A stretch of 64,000 bases of DNA, taken from the NCBI RefSeq assembly GCF_003323715.1, contig NZ_QOIN01000025.1:1-64000 (forward strand), given 5' to 3'. The DNA is from Streptomyces diacarni (GTDB lineage Bacteria; Actinomycetota; Actinomycetes; Streptomycetales; Streptomycetaceae). The notes under the pieces were generated by a model. The model made no database searches, was not told where the DNA came from, and was given only the letters and a program-made list of their open reading frames with translations. The position numbers were made by a program, and so were the translations under genes. Below are positions 30,267 through 37,545 of this stretch, one piece after another (position 1 is the first letter of the stretch; each line of letters opens with the position of its first letter).

Positions 30267-31273
30267 CGGCGATCCAGCTCATCATCGGACTGCTGACGCT
30301 GGTGGTCAACGCGTTCTTCGTCGGCGCGGAGTTCGCCATGATCTCGGTGCGCCGCGCCCAGATCGAACCCTTGGCCGAGGACGGTGACAAGAAGGCACGC
30401 AAGGTGCTGTGGGGCCTGGAGCACGTGGCGCAGATGCTGGCCGCGGCCCAGCTCGGCATCACCTTGTGCACGCTGGTGCTGGGCGTGGTCGCCGAGCCCG
30501 CGATCGCACACCTGCTGGAGCCGGTGTTCCACGCGATGGGCGTGCCGGACGGGGTGGCGCACGGCGTCTCGTTCGTGATCGCCCTGTCGCTGGCGACGTA
30601 CCTGCACATGCTGCTGGGCGAGATGGTGCCGAAGAACATCGCGCTGGCGGGGCCGGAGCGGGCCGCGCTGCTGCTGGGGCCGCCTCTGGTGGCGCTCTCG
30701 CGTGCGCTGCGCCCGGTGATCTTCGCGGTGAACTCGTTCGCGAACGGGCTGCTCAAGCTGATCCACGTGGAGCCCAAAAGCGAGGTCGAGGCGGCGTTCT
30801 CGGACGACGACCTGGCGCAGATGGTCGCCGACTCCAGCGAGGCCGGGCTGTTGGACGACCGCTCGACCGAGCGGCTGCGCGATGCCCTGGAGCTGGGCAG
30901 GCGGCCGGTCCGCGACGTGGCGCAACCGCTGCCGAAGGTGGTCATCGCGGGCCGGGGCGTGACGCCCGAGGGCCTGGAGCGGCTGTCGACCGAGTCCGGG
31001 TTCTCCCGCTTCCCCGTGGTCGACGACGACGGACGCGTGCTGGGCTATCTGCACGTCAAGGACGCGCTGGACGCCTCGCCGCGCGAGGCACCGTTCCCGC
31101 TGACCGCGATGCGGCCGATCGCCCGGGTGCGTGCCTCGCTGCCGCTGGACGACGTGCTGGGCGCGATGCGGTCCAGCGGTACGCACCTGGCGGCGGTGAC
31201 GGGCCCGGACGGGCGCGCCACCGGCGTGGTGACGATGGAGGACGTCCTGCGGGAACTGGTCGGCCAGCCGTAG
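30263..31273 (+). CDS. Second CNNM/CBS-domain membrane protein, lacking the CorC domain
   Basis: A 336-aa paralogue of the upstream protein. DUF21 domain (about 1-195) with AEFAMISVRRAQIEPLAEDG, then one complete CBS pair (about 215-333) and no CorC domain. Tandem pairs with and without CorC are frequent in actinobacteria, and the two probably form a heteromer. Its ATG overlaps the previous stop (ATGA). Two tandem hairpins follow its stop codon. Confidence 0.9.
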   Translation: MTAIQLIIGLLTLVVNAFFVGAEFAMISVRRAQIEPLAEDGDKKARKVLWGLEHVAQMLAAAQLGITLCTLVLGVVAEPAIAHLLEPVFHAMGVPDGVAHGVSFVIALSLATYLHMLLGEMVPKNIALAGPERAALLLGPPLVALSRALRPVIFAVNSFANGLLKLIHVEPKSEVEAAFSDDDLAQMVADSSEAGLLDDRSTERLRDALELGRRPVRDVAQPLPKVVIAGRGVTPEGLERLSTESGFSRFPVVDDDGRVLGYLHVKDALDASPREAPFPLTAMRPIARVRASLPLDDVLGAMRSSGTHLAAVTGPDGRATGVVTMEDVLRELVGQP

Positions 31274-31318
31274 CCACCGCGAGGTGGTGCCCGTTGCCAC
31301 CGCGAGGTGGTGCCCGTT
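31273..31318. repeat. Two identical 23-bp tandem repeats, each a CCACC-GCGA-GGTGG hairpin
   Basis: Units 31273-31295 and 31296-31318 are identical and directly follow the stop of the second CNNM gene. They probably act as tandem terminators. Confidence 0.8.
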
Positions 31319-31351
31319 GCCCCGAGGGCGAGAGTCGTTGCTCGGGGCAAC
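31316..31351. terminator. Hairpin with perfect 11-bp stem between the CNNM and SGNH genes
   Basis: GTTGCCCCGAG (31316-31326) is exactly complementary to CTCGGGGCAAC (31341-31351). It ends 4 nt before the -10 box of the next gene. Confidence 0.75.
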
Positions 31352-31355
31352 GGGT

Positions 31356-31361
31356 TACCAT
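31356..31361 (+). promoter_or_regulatory. -10 box (TACCAT) for leaderless SGNH hydrolase mRNA
   Basis: TACCAT is followed by GGGCGACC and the GTG start at 31370, with no Shine-Dalgarno. Its layout is nearly the same as that of the purB promoter. Confidence 0.55.
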
Positions 31362-31369
31362 GGGCGACC

Positions 31370-32167
31370 GTGACCAGCACAGCTCCCTCCCCTGCGGCGT
31401 CCTCGCAACCCGCCTCCCGCATCCGCTCGTTCGTGGCCCTGGGCGACTCGTTCACCGAGGGCATGTCGGACGTGCTGCCCGGCGGCGCCTACCGCGGCTG
31501 GGCCGACCTGCTGGCGGCCAGGCTGGCCGCCCTGGAGCCCGACTTCCGCTACGCCAACCTGGCCGTGCGCGGCAAGCTCATCGGCCAGATCACCGAGGAC
31601 CAGGTCGACCCCGCGGTGGCCATGGGCGCCGATCTGGTGACGCTGGTGGGCGGGCTCAACGACGTGCTGCGGCCCCGCTGCGACACGGCACGGGTGTGTG
31701 CGCTGCTGGAGGAGGCCGTCGGCAAGCTGGCCCCGTCCTGCGGCACCCTGGTCCTGATGCGCAGCCCCGGCCGCAGCGGTCCCGTGCTGGAGCGGTACCG
31801 GGGCCGGATGGAGGAGCTGTTCGCCTTCATCGACGAGCTGGCAGAGCGGCACGGCGCCGTGGTCGTCGACCTGTTCGGGTCCCGGACGCTGTCCGACCCC
31901 CGGCTGTGGGCCGACGACCGGCTGCACCTGAGCGCCGAGGGGCACCGACGCGTCGCCGAGGCCGTCTGGCAGCGGCTCGGGCTGCCCGCCGAGGCGGACT
32001 GGGACGCGCCGCTGCCGCCCTCCCGGCCGCCGTCCTGGCCCACCCGCCGCCTGGCGGACCTGCGCTTCGCCCGCGTCCATCTGCTGCCCTGGATAGGCCG
32101 CCGGCTGACCGGCCGTTCCTCCGGCGACGGGCGCACCCCCAAGCGCCCCGATCTGCACCCCCTCTGA
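31370..32167 (+). CDS. SGNH/GDSL hydrolase (esterase-lipase)
   Basis: A 265-aa hydrolase. Block I carries the nucleophile in FVALGDSFTEGMSD, block III is LVGGLNDVLRP (the Gly-Asn pair), and the C-terminal Asp-His is in DPRLWADDRLHLSAEGH. There is no obvious signal peptide. GTG 31370 is chosen over the upstream ATG because it follows a -10 box at leaderless spacing and leaves the hairpin intergenic. The last 40 residues are basic and proline-rich. Confidence 0.88.
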   Translation: MTSTAPSPAASSQPASRIRSFVALGDSFTEGMSDVLPGGAYRGWADLLAARLAALEPDFRYANLAVRGKLIGQITEDQVDPAVAMGADLVTLVGGLNDVLRPRCDTARVCALLEEAVGKLAPSCGTLVLMRSPGRSGPVLERYRGRMEELFAFIDELAERHGAVVVDLFGSRTLSDPRLWADDRLHLSAEGHRRVAEAVWQRLGLPAEADWDAPLPPSRPPSWPTRRLADLRFARVHLLPWIGRRLTGRSSGDGRTPKRPDLHPL

Positions 32168-32363
32168 GCGGACAGGCGCCCCGCGGGGGCGCGGGGAACT
32201 GCGCGGCCGGCCACAGCGCACCGGCAGGCTGCGAGGCACGGACAGGGGCAGCGCAGCCCCCAGCCGGGCCCAGTCCCCAGCCAACCCCAGCCCTTAACCG
32301 GGCCCAGCCCCCAGCCTGCCCAGCTCCCAGCAGGTCAGCGGCAGGGCACCGCGCAGCGGCCCG

Positions 32364-32369
32364 TAGACT
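32364..32369 (+). promoter_or_regulatory. purB: -10 box (TAGACT) for leaderless purB mRNA
   Basis: TAGACT, then CGGGCGAC, then GTG at 32378. There is no ribosome-binding site. Confidence 0.55.
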
Positions 32370-32377
32370 CGGGCGAC

Positions 32378-33817
32378 GTGAGTGACAAGCCGCGCATCCC
32401 GAACGTCCTGGCATCCCGCTACGCCTCCCCCGAGCTGGTCCGCATCTGGTCCCCCGAGTCGAAGATCGTGCTGGAGCGGCGGCTGTGGCTCGCCGTGCTG
32501 AAGGCCCAGCGGGACCTGGGTGTCGCCGTGCCCGAGGAGGCCCTCGCCGACTACGAGCGGGTGCTGGAGACCGTGGACCTGGCCTCGATCGCGGAGCGCG
32601 AGAAGGTCACCCGGCACGACGTGAAGGCCCGCATCGAGGAGTTCAACGCGCTGGCCGGGCACGAGCACGTGCACAAGGGCATGACCTCCCGTGACCTGAC
32701 GGAGAACGTCGAGCAGCTGCAGATCCGCCTCTCCCTCCAGCTGGTGCGGGACCGCACGGTGGCGGCGCTGAGCCGGCTCGGCGCGCTCGCGGGTGAGCAC
32801 GCGGCGCTCGTGATGGCGGGCCGCTCGCACAACGTCGCCGCGCAGGCCACGACGCTGGGCAAGCGGTTCGCGACGTCCGCCGACGAGCTGCTGGTCGCCT
32901 TCGAACGGCTGGAGGAGCTGCTGCGCCGCTACCCGCTGCGCGGCATCAAGGGCCCGGTCGGTACCGCGCAGGACATGCTGGACCTGATGGGCGGCGGCGA
33001 AGAGGGCGCCGCGAAACTGGCCGACCTGGAGCGCAGGACCGCCGAGCACCTCGGCTTCGGGCGGGTCCTGACCTCCGTCGGCCAGGTGTACCCGCGTTCC
33101 CTGGACCACGAGGTGGTCAGCACCCTGGTGCAGCTGGGCGGCGCCCCCTCGTCGCTGGCCAAGACGATCCGGCTGATGGCGGGCCAGGAGCTGGTGACCG
33201 AGGGCTTCAAGGAGGGTCAGGTCGGCTCGTCGGCGATGCCGCACAAGATGAACACCCGTTCGTGTGAACGTGTGAACGGCCTGATGGTGATTCTGCGCGG
33301 CTACGCCTCCATGGCGGCCGAACTGGCGGGCGACCAGTGGAACGAGGGCGACGTCTCCTGCTCGGTGGTACGGCGCGTGGCACTGCCGGACGCGTTCTTC
33401 GCCTTCGACGGCATGGTGGAGACGTGTCTGACGGTGCTGGAGGAGTTCGGCGCCTTCCCCGCCGTGGTGGCGCGGGAGCTGGACCGCTACCTGCCGTTCC
33501 TGGCGACGACCAAGGTGCTGATGGGCGCCGTACGCGCCGGAGTGGGCCGCGAGGTCGCACACGAGGCCATCAAGGAGCACGCGGTGGCCTCCGCGCTGGC
33601 GATGCGCGAGGGCGCCGAGCACAACGAACTGCTGGAGAGGCTGGCGGCCGACGCCCGCATCCCGCTGGACCGCGCCGCGCTGGACGCGCTGATGGCCGAC
33701 CGGCTCTCCTTCACCGGCGCAGCGGCGGCACAGACGGCCGAGGTCGTCGCGCGCGTCCAGGAGGTCGCCGCGCTGCACCCGGAGGCGGCCGCCTACCGGC
33801 CGGGGGCGATCCTCTGA
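32378..33817 (+). CDS. purB: Adenylosuccinate lyase
   Basis: A 479-aa fumarase-superfamily enzyme acting twice in purine synthesis (SAICAR to AICAR, adenylosuccinate to AMP). Signature loop is GSSAMPHKMNTRSCERV; other conserved regions are TSRDLTENVEQLQ and AGRSHNVAAQATTLGKR, with the catalytic-His region in GHEHVHKGMTS. Start GTG follows a -10 box without leader. The stop TGA overlaps the putative CTG start of mug. Confidence 0.96.
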   Translation: MSDKPRIPNVLASRYASPELVRIWSPESKIVLERRLWLAVLKAQRDLGVAVPEEALADYERVLETVDLASIAEREKVTRHDVKARIEEFNALAGHEHVHKGMTSRDLTENVEQLQIRLSLQLVRDRTVAALSRLGALAGEHAALVMAGRSHNVAAQATTLGKRFATSADELLVAFERLEELLRRYPLRGIKGPVGTAQDMLDLMGGGEEGAAKLADLERRTAEHLGFGRVLTSVGQVYPRSLDHEVVSTLVQLGGAPSSLAKTIRLMAGQELVTEGFKEGQVGSSAMPHKMNTRSCERVNGLMVILRGYASMAAELAGDQWNEGDVSCSVVRRVALPDAFFAFDGMVETCLTVLEEFGAFPAVVARELDRYLPFLATTKVLMGAVRAGVGREVAHEAIKEHAVASALAMREGAEHNELLERLAADARIPLDRAALDALMADRLSFTGAAAAQTAEVVARVQEVAALHPEAAAYRPGAIL

Positions 33818-34395
33818 GCCCGCGCTTCACCCAGGAGGAGCTGGAGGCCGCCCGCGGCACTCCCCCGGACTCCGTCCGGGAGGTGCCCCCAGTGCCCGAC
33901 GTGGCGGCCGAAGGGCTGCGGGTGCTGTTCTGCGGCATCAACCCGGGGCTGCTCTCCGCGGCGACGGGGCACCACTTCGCCCGTCCTGGCAACAGGTTCT
34001 GGCCCGCGCTGCACGCCTCCGGCTTCACTCCGCGCCGGCTGCGCCCCCACGAGGAGCACGAGCTGCTCACCTACGGCCTGGGCATCACCAACGTGGTGGC
34101 CCGGGCCACGGCGCGCGCCGACGAGCTCTCCCCGGAGGAGTTCACCGAGGGCGGCAGGATGCTGGAGGAGAAGGTCGCCCGGCTGCGGCCCCACTGGCTG
34201 GCCGTCCTCGGCGTGACCGCCTACCGGGCCGCCTTCGACGAGCGCAAGGCCGCGATGGGCCCGCAGGAGCGGCTGATCGGCGGGGTGCCGGTGTGGGTGC
34301 TGCCCAATCCCAGCGGTCTGAACGCGCACTACACCCCTCCGGCGCTGGCCGCGGAGTTCGGCAGGCTGCGCCTGGTGGCCTCACCCGAGGACTGA
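33814..34395 (+). CDS. mug: G/U mismatch-specific DNA glycosylase
   Basis: A 193-aa uracil/thymine-mismatch DNA glycosylase. The catalytic Asn motif is LFCGINPGLLSA and the minor-groove wedge motif is NPSGLNAHY. Relatives start with a (M)SPRFTxEELEAARG-like sequence; here the matching codon is CTG at 33814 overlapping the purB stop, so a CTG start coupled to purB is likely. The alternative is GTG at 33892. A 32-bp palindromic repeat adds TPPDSVREVPP after residue 16. Confidence 0.85.
   Translation: MSPRFTQEELEAARGTPPDSVREVPPVPDVAAEGLRVLFCGINPGLLSAATGHHFARPGNRFWPALHASGFTPRRLRPHEEHELLTYGLGITNVVARATARADELSPEEFTEGGRMLEEKVARLRPHWLAVLGVTAYRAAFDERKAAMGPQERLIGGVPVWVLPNPSGLNAHYTPPALAAEFGRLRLVASPED
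33860..33891 (+). repeat. 32-bp dispersed palindromic repeat, copy 2 (inside mug gene)
   Basis: Begins CTCCCCCGG and ends GGGAGGTGCCCCCA. Almost identical to copy 1 in the GNAT gene (opposite strand). Confidence 0.8.
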
Positions 34396-34490
34396 CACCC
34401 GGCGAACCGTCGGGCAGCGCGCCCGCGAACCGTCGTCGGGCAGCGCACCGGGAACGGTCCCCGGTGGCCGCGCGGCGCCGCGTTGGGGGG

Positions 34491-36137
34491 TCAGGTGGGC
34501 CGACGGGCGCTCCAGCGGTCCAGGTAGGCCGCCGGCGACCGGTGGTCGAGCTCCGGTACGCGCAGCGCGAGGTGCCCGTCGGGGCGGACGAGGAGCACGG
34601 TCCCCTCGGGGAGCGGGGCGTCAGGCTCCGCACGGAGGCTGACGCTGCGGTGCCGCAGCGGCAGCGCGTATGGGCGCGTCAGCTCACGCAGCCGCTCGGT
34701 GTGCCTCGCGTGGTGCTCAGCGCCGCCGATGTGCAGCAACGACCAGTGCTGGTAGGACAGCAGTCCGTGGAGGCCGCCGCCCTGGCCGCCGGCGAGCGGA
34801 AAGTCGGGGAGCCGGTCGCCGGGCCGGAGGCCGGTGCGGGCTCCCCTGCGGCCGGAGAGCCCGCTGTCGCGGTAGTGGCGGCCGAAGTCGCTCAGCAGCA
34901 GCGCTCCCCGCCGCGCCGCGCGCCGGTTGCGCAGTGCGGTCGGCAGGAACAGGCGAAGCGCCGTGAGCATGGCGCGCCCTGGGGGAAGTTCGAGCACGTT
35001 GCGCCGCATGGCGCGCATGACGTCGAGCGCGGTGCGGCGCTGCTCGCTGGTGTAGGTGTCGAGGAGGGCGTCGGGACACCAGCCGTGGTGGACGGCGGCG
35101 AGTTTCCAGCCCAGGTTGTGGGCGCCCAGCAGCCCGGTGTTGAGGCCGCGCCCCCCGATGGGCGCCCACAGGTGCGCGCTGTCCCCGGCGAGCAGAGCGC
35201 GCCCGCCGCGCAGCGTGGGCGCGATGCGGTCGTGGAACCTGGCGCGGTTGGCCCACCCGGGTTCGGTGGGCTCCAGGCGCACGGTCTCCTCTCCGGTGGC
35301 GGAGGCGACCAGCCTCGTCATTTCGGCCACGTCGGGCGGGCCCTCGACGGTGGGGTCGGGGTCGGGGCGGAAGGCGTAGAAGCGCGTGGCCCCGCCGGGC
35401 ACCGGGTCGGTGATCAGCGTGATGCGGTGGTTGACGAAGATCCTGGTGCGGTGCGGGGTGCCCGGGTGGCTCCAGTCGGGGCGGGCGTTGAGTTGGAGGC
35501 ACTGGAGTCCGGTCCGCTGCGTGCCGTCGAAGGTGAGGCCCAGGCTGCGGCGCACGAGGCTGTGGGAGCCCTCGCAGCCGACCACCCATCGCGCCTCCAC
35601 CGTGCGGACGCGTCCGCCGGGGCCGCGCAGGTCGACGCCGACGCTGTCGTGTCCCGGGCGCAGCGCCACGGCTTCGCTGGACCACCGTACGTCGGGCCCG
35701 AGGTCCCGCAGGCGGGCGCGGAGCAGCCGTTCGATGTCGTCCTGCTCGATGGACACGGGGCAGGGGAACGCCGTGTGCGGCATGCTCAGCTCCTGCACTC
35801 CGGCCGGGCTTCCGCACACGTGGAACTCGCCGCACTCCAGGGGAAGTCCACGGTGTAGGAAGGCTTCCGCGCAGCCGAGGTCGCGCAGCGCTTCGAGGCC
35901 GCGTTGCCATACGACGCTGGCCCGTGCCTCGCGTTTGGTGCCGGGCGCCTTGTCGACGATCAGGACGTCGAGGGCGTACTGGCGCAGCGCGATCGCCAAC
36001 GCGAGCCCGGTCGGCCCCGCGCCGACCACGACAGCGTCCCGGAGGTCGTGGCGCTCGCCGGCGCTCCCCTTGCGGTGCGGCACGGTCTCGTCCTGTGGCT
36101 CCCGGTGCGGCACAGCCCTGCTCCCGGAGGCGTTCAC
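34491..36137 (-). CDS. FAD-dependent monooxygenase, RebC/StaC-like
   Basis: A 548-aa class A flavin monooxygenase (PHBH fold). It has FAD motif GAGPTG at 39-44, a DG-like segment VVGCEGSHSLVRR, the GD motif GDSAHLWAPIGGRGLNTG, and a C-terminal thioredoxin-like domain (RPGDRLPDFPL to the end). In indolocarbazole pathways RebC or StaC works with the P450 on the pyrrole carbons after aryl coupling, setting the oxidation state of the aglycone. Whether this is a RebC (dioxo) or StaC (lactam) type cannot be read with confidence. The start overlaps the imine-reductase stop by 4 nt. Assignment leans on the RebO/RebD/P450 neighbours. Confidence 0.8.
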   Translation of the reverse strand: MNASGSRAVPHREPQDETVPHRKGSAGERHDLRDAVVVGAGPTGLALAIALRQYALDVLIVDKAPGTKREARASVVWQRGLEALRDLGCAEAFLHRGLPLECGEFHVCGSPAGVQELSMPHTAFPCPVSIEQDDIERLLRARLRDLGPDVRWSSEAVALRPGHDSVGVDLRGPGGRVRTVEARWVVGCEGSHSLVRRSLGLTFDGTQRTGLQCLQLNARPDWSHPGTPHRTRIFVNHRITLITDPVPGGATRFYAFRPDPDPTVEGPPDVAEMTRLVASATGEETVRLEPTEPGWANRARFHDRIAPTLRGGRALLAGDSAHLWAPIGGRGLNTGLLGAHNLGWKLAAVHHGWCPDALLDTYTSEQRRTALDVMRAMRRNVLELPPGRAMLTALRLFLPTALRNRRAARRGALLLSDFGRHYRDSGLSGRRGARTGLRPGDRLPDFPLAGGQGGGLHGLLSYQHWSLLHIGGAEHHARHTERLRELTRPYALPLRHRSVSLRAEPDAPLPEGTVLLVRPDGHLALRVPELDHRSPAAYLDRWSARRPT

Positions 36138-37018
36138 GCCGCCCCGCTTTCGCGGAGGAACTCGATCAGGCGGGCGAAGCTGTCCTCGCCGTGTCCCTCT
36201 GCGATGGCACGGTCGGTGAGGCGCCCGACCAGTTCGGGCAGTCCGGAGGTGACACCGCGCAGTGCGTCGGCGTGCTGGAGGATGCCCAGAGTCCGCTGGT
36301 GGAGCCGGAGGGTGAAGTCACCACCGGGGTAGCTGCCGCTGTCCACCTGTCCGGCGTAGGTGCGCAGGAACGCGTGGACGGTCGGCAGCCACTGCCCGGC
36401 CACGTCGGTGAAAGCGGTGGCCGCGACGTTGCCTCCGGGCCCGTCGGCACCGATGAGCGCGGCCCCGTGGAGCCACCCGGTGAGGGCGCCCCACAGCATG
36501 CTCAGGAGTGCGGTGTCGTAGACGGACGGGAGCGCGGGTTCGGTGCCCAGGTGCAGGGGTGTGCCGAGGGCGGAGAGCGGGTGGCGCACCGTGTCGAAGG
36601 TGGCGTGTGATCCGGCGTAGAGCTGGAGGGCTTCCGGCCTGCCGAGACCGGAGGTCGTGGTCATCAGCACTCCGTCCAGATAGGCGCTGCCGTGCCGGTC
36701 GGCCCAGGCGGCCGTTTCCCGGGCGTCCATGGGCGAGCCGGAGGTGAGGTTGACCAGGGTGCGGCCGCCCGCTGCCTCGGCCGCCCGGTCCAGGACCGCG
36801 CGTACCGCGTCGTGTCCGGCGAGGCAGAGCACGGTCAACGGGCTGGCTGCGACCGCCTCGGCCGCTGTGCAGGCCTCGGTTGCCCCCTTGGCGGTCAGTG
36901 CCTCGGCACGGCCGGGCGTACGGTTCCACACGGTCGTACGGTGCCCCCGGTCCAAGAACGCGTGCGCGAGCGTCGTGCCCATCGGCCCCAGGCCGAGGAC
37001 CGTGACTGTGGCGCTCAT
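36134..37018 (-). CDS. Imine-reductase-like NADPH oxidoreductase
   Basis: A 294-aa beta-hydroxyacid dehydrogenase-superfamily protein. It has the NADPH motif GLGPMG at 9-14, WNRTPGRAE (phosphate-binding Arg), and LVNLTSGSPMDARE. The C-terminal helix YDTALLSMLWGALTGWLHG carries Asp at about 168 and no catalytic Lys, which is the imine-reductase rather than hydroxyacid pattern. ATG 37018 is favoured over 37033 because GGGAGG lies 6 nt upstream. Co-translated with the RebC-like gene. In a tryptophan-dimer pathway it could reduce an imine or iminium; an imine reductase is reported in reductasporine-type clusters (from memory). Confidence 0.82.
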   Translation of the reverse strand: MSATVTVLGLGPMGTTLAHAFLDRGHRTTVWNRTPGRAEALTAKGATEACTAAEAVAASPLTVLCLAGHDAVRAVLDRAAEAAGGRTLVNLTSGSPMDARETAAWADRHGSAYLDGVLMTTTSGLGRPEALQLYAGSHATFDTVRHPLSALGTPLHLGTEPALPSVYDTALLSMLWGALTGWLHGAALIGADGPGGNVAATAFTDVAGQWLPTVHAFLRTYAGQVDSGSYPGGDFTLRLHQRTLGILQHADALRGVTSGLPELVGRLTDRAIAEGHGEDSFARLIEFLRESGAA

Positions 37019-37076
37019 GAATTCCCTCCCCAACTCCGGCTGCCCGGGCGGTGGCGCGTGTGATCGGCCCGTCGCA

Positions 37077-37194
37077 TGCGGTCGCGTTCACGGGTGCCGT
37101 CGTCTCGCGTGCGATCGCCTTTCGGTGAGCGGCCGCATTCCCGTATGCGGTCGCATTCTCACGTGCGGTCGCATTCCCGTGTGCGGCCGCACAT
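37077..37194. repeat. Array of 18-bp repeats with TGCGnnCGCA palindromic cores
   Basis: Cores start at 37110, 37128, 37146, 37164 and 37182, exactly 18 bp apart, with TGCGGTCGCG at 37077 and a decayed unit near 37094. The best cores (TGCGGCCGCA, TGCGGTCGCA) are palindromes followed by TTC. The array lies 60-180 bp upstream of the imine-reductase start, in the divergent promoter of the tryptophan-dimer locus. Confidence 0.8.
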
Positions 37195-37545
37195 ATCTGC
37201 GCCGACGCGTTCGTCGCCGACCCTTTCGCTTCCTGCCCAGGAACGGATTGCCGGCAGCCTTCGACCACTCTTCGAAAACATATCGGAGAAAGCAGTGCCG
37301 TTTTCTCTTTTCCAGTGCACCACGCGCACTGAGCCCTGAGCACCGCTCCTGACGTTCAGCCGGGCGCCGGTGCGGCTCCGGAGCATGAGGGGAGTGCGCC
37401 GACTGCGCCGGATCCAACGGCTTCACCCGAACGCCTGGTTTGCGCTCGCACACCGCAAGAGCCCGGGAATAGTGCGGAAAGTCGGATCACTCCGCACCAA
37501 CGCAGCCGCCCCGATACCGGGGGCGGAAATCGGGAGCGACGAACA
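37195..37545. other. Divergent intergenic region of the tryptophan-dimer locus
   Basis: There is no gene. The part at 37250-37310 is visibly less GC-rich than its surroundings and is the likely site of the rightward promoter; no clear -35/-10 pair stands out. A Shine-Dalgarno (GGGAG) ends 9 nt before 37546. Confidence 0.4.

Noticed and set aside
36318..37343. Minus-strand frame that translates the 18-bp array as hexapeptide repeats (AYGNAAAHRKA-like)
   Set aside because: It overlaps the imine-reductase gene in the wrong frame, lacks a ribosome-binding site and continues as Arg-rich shadow sequence.
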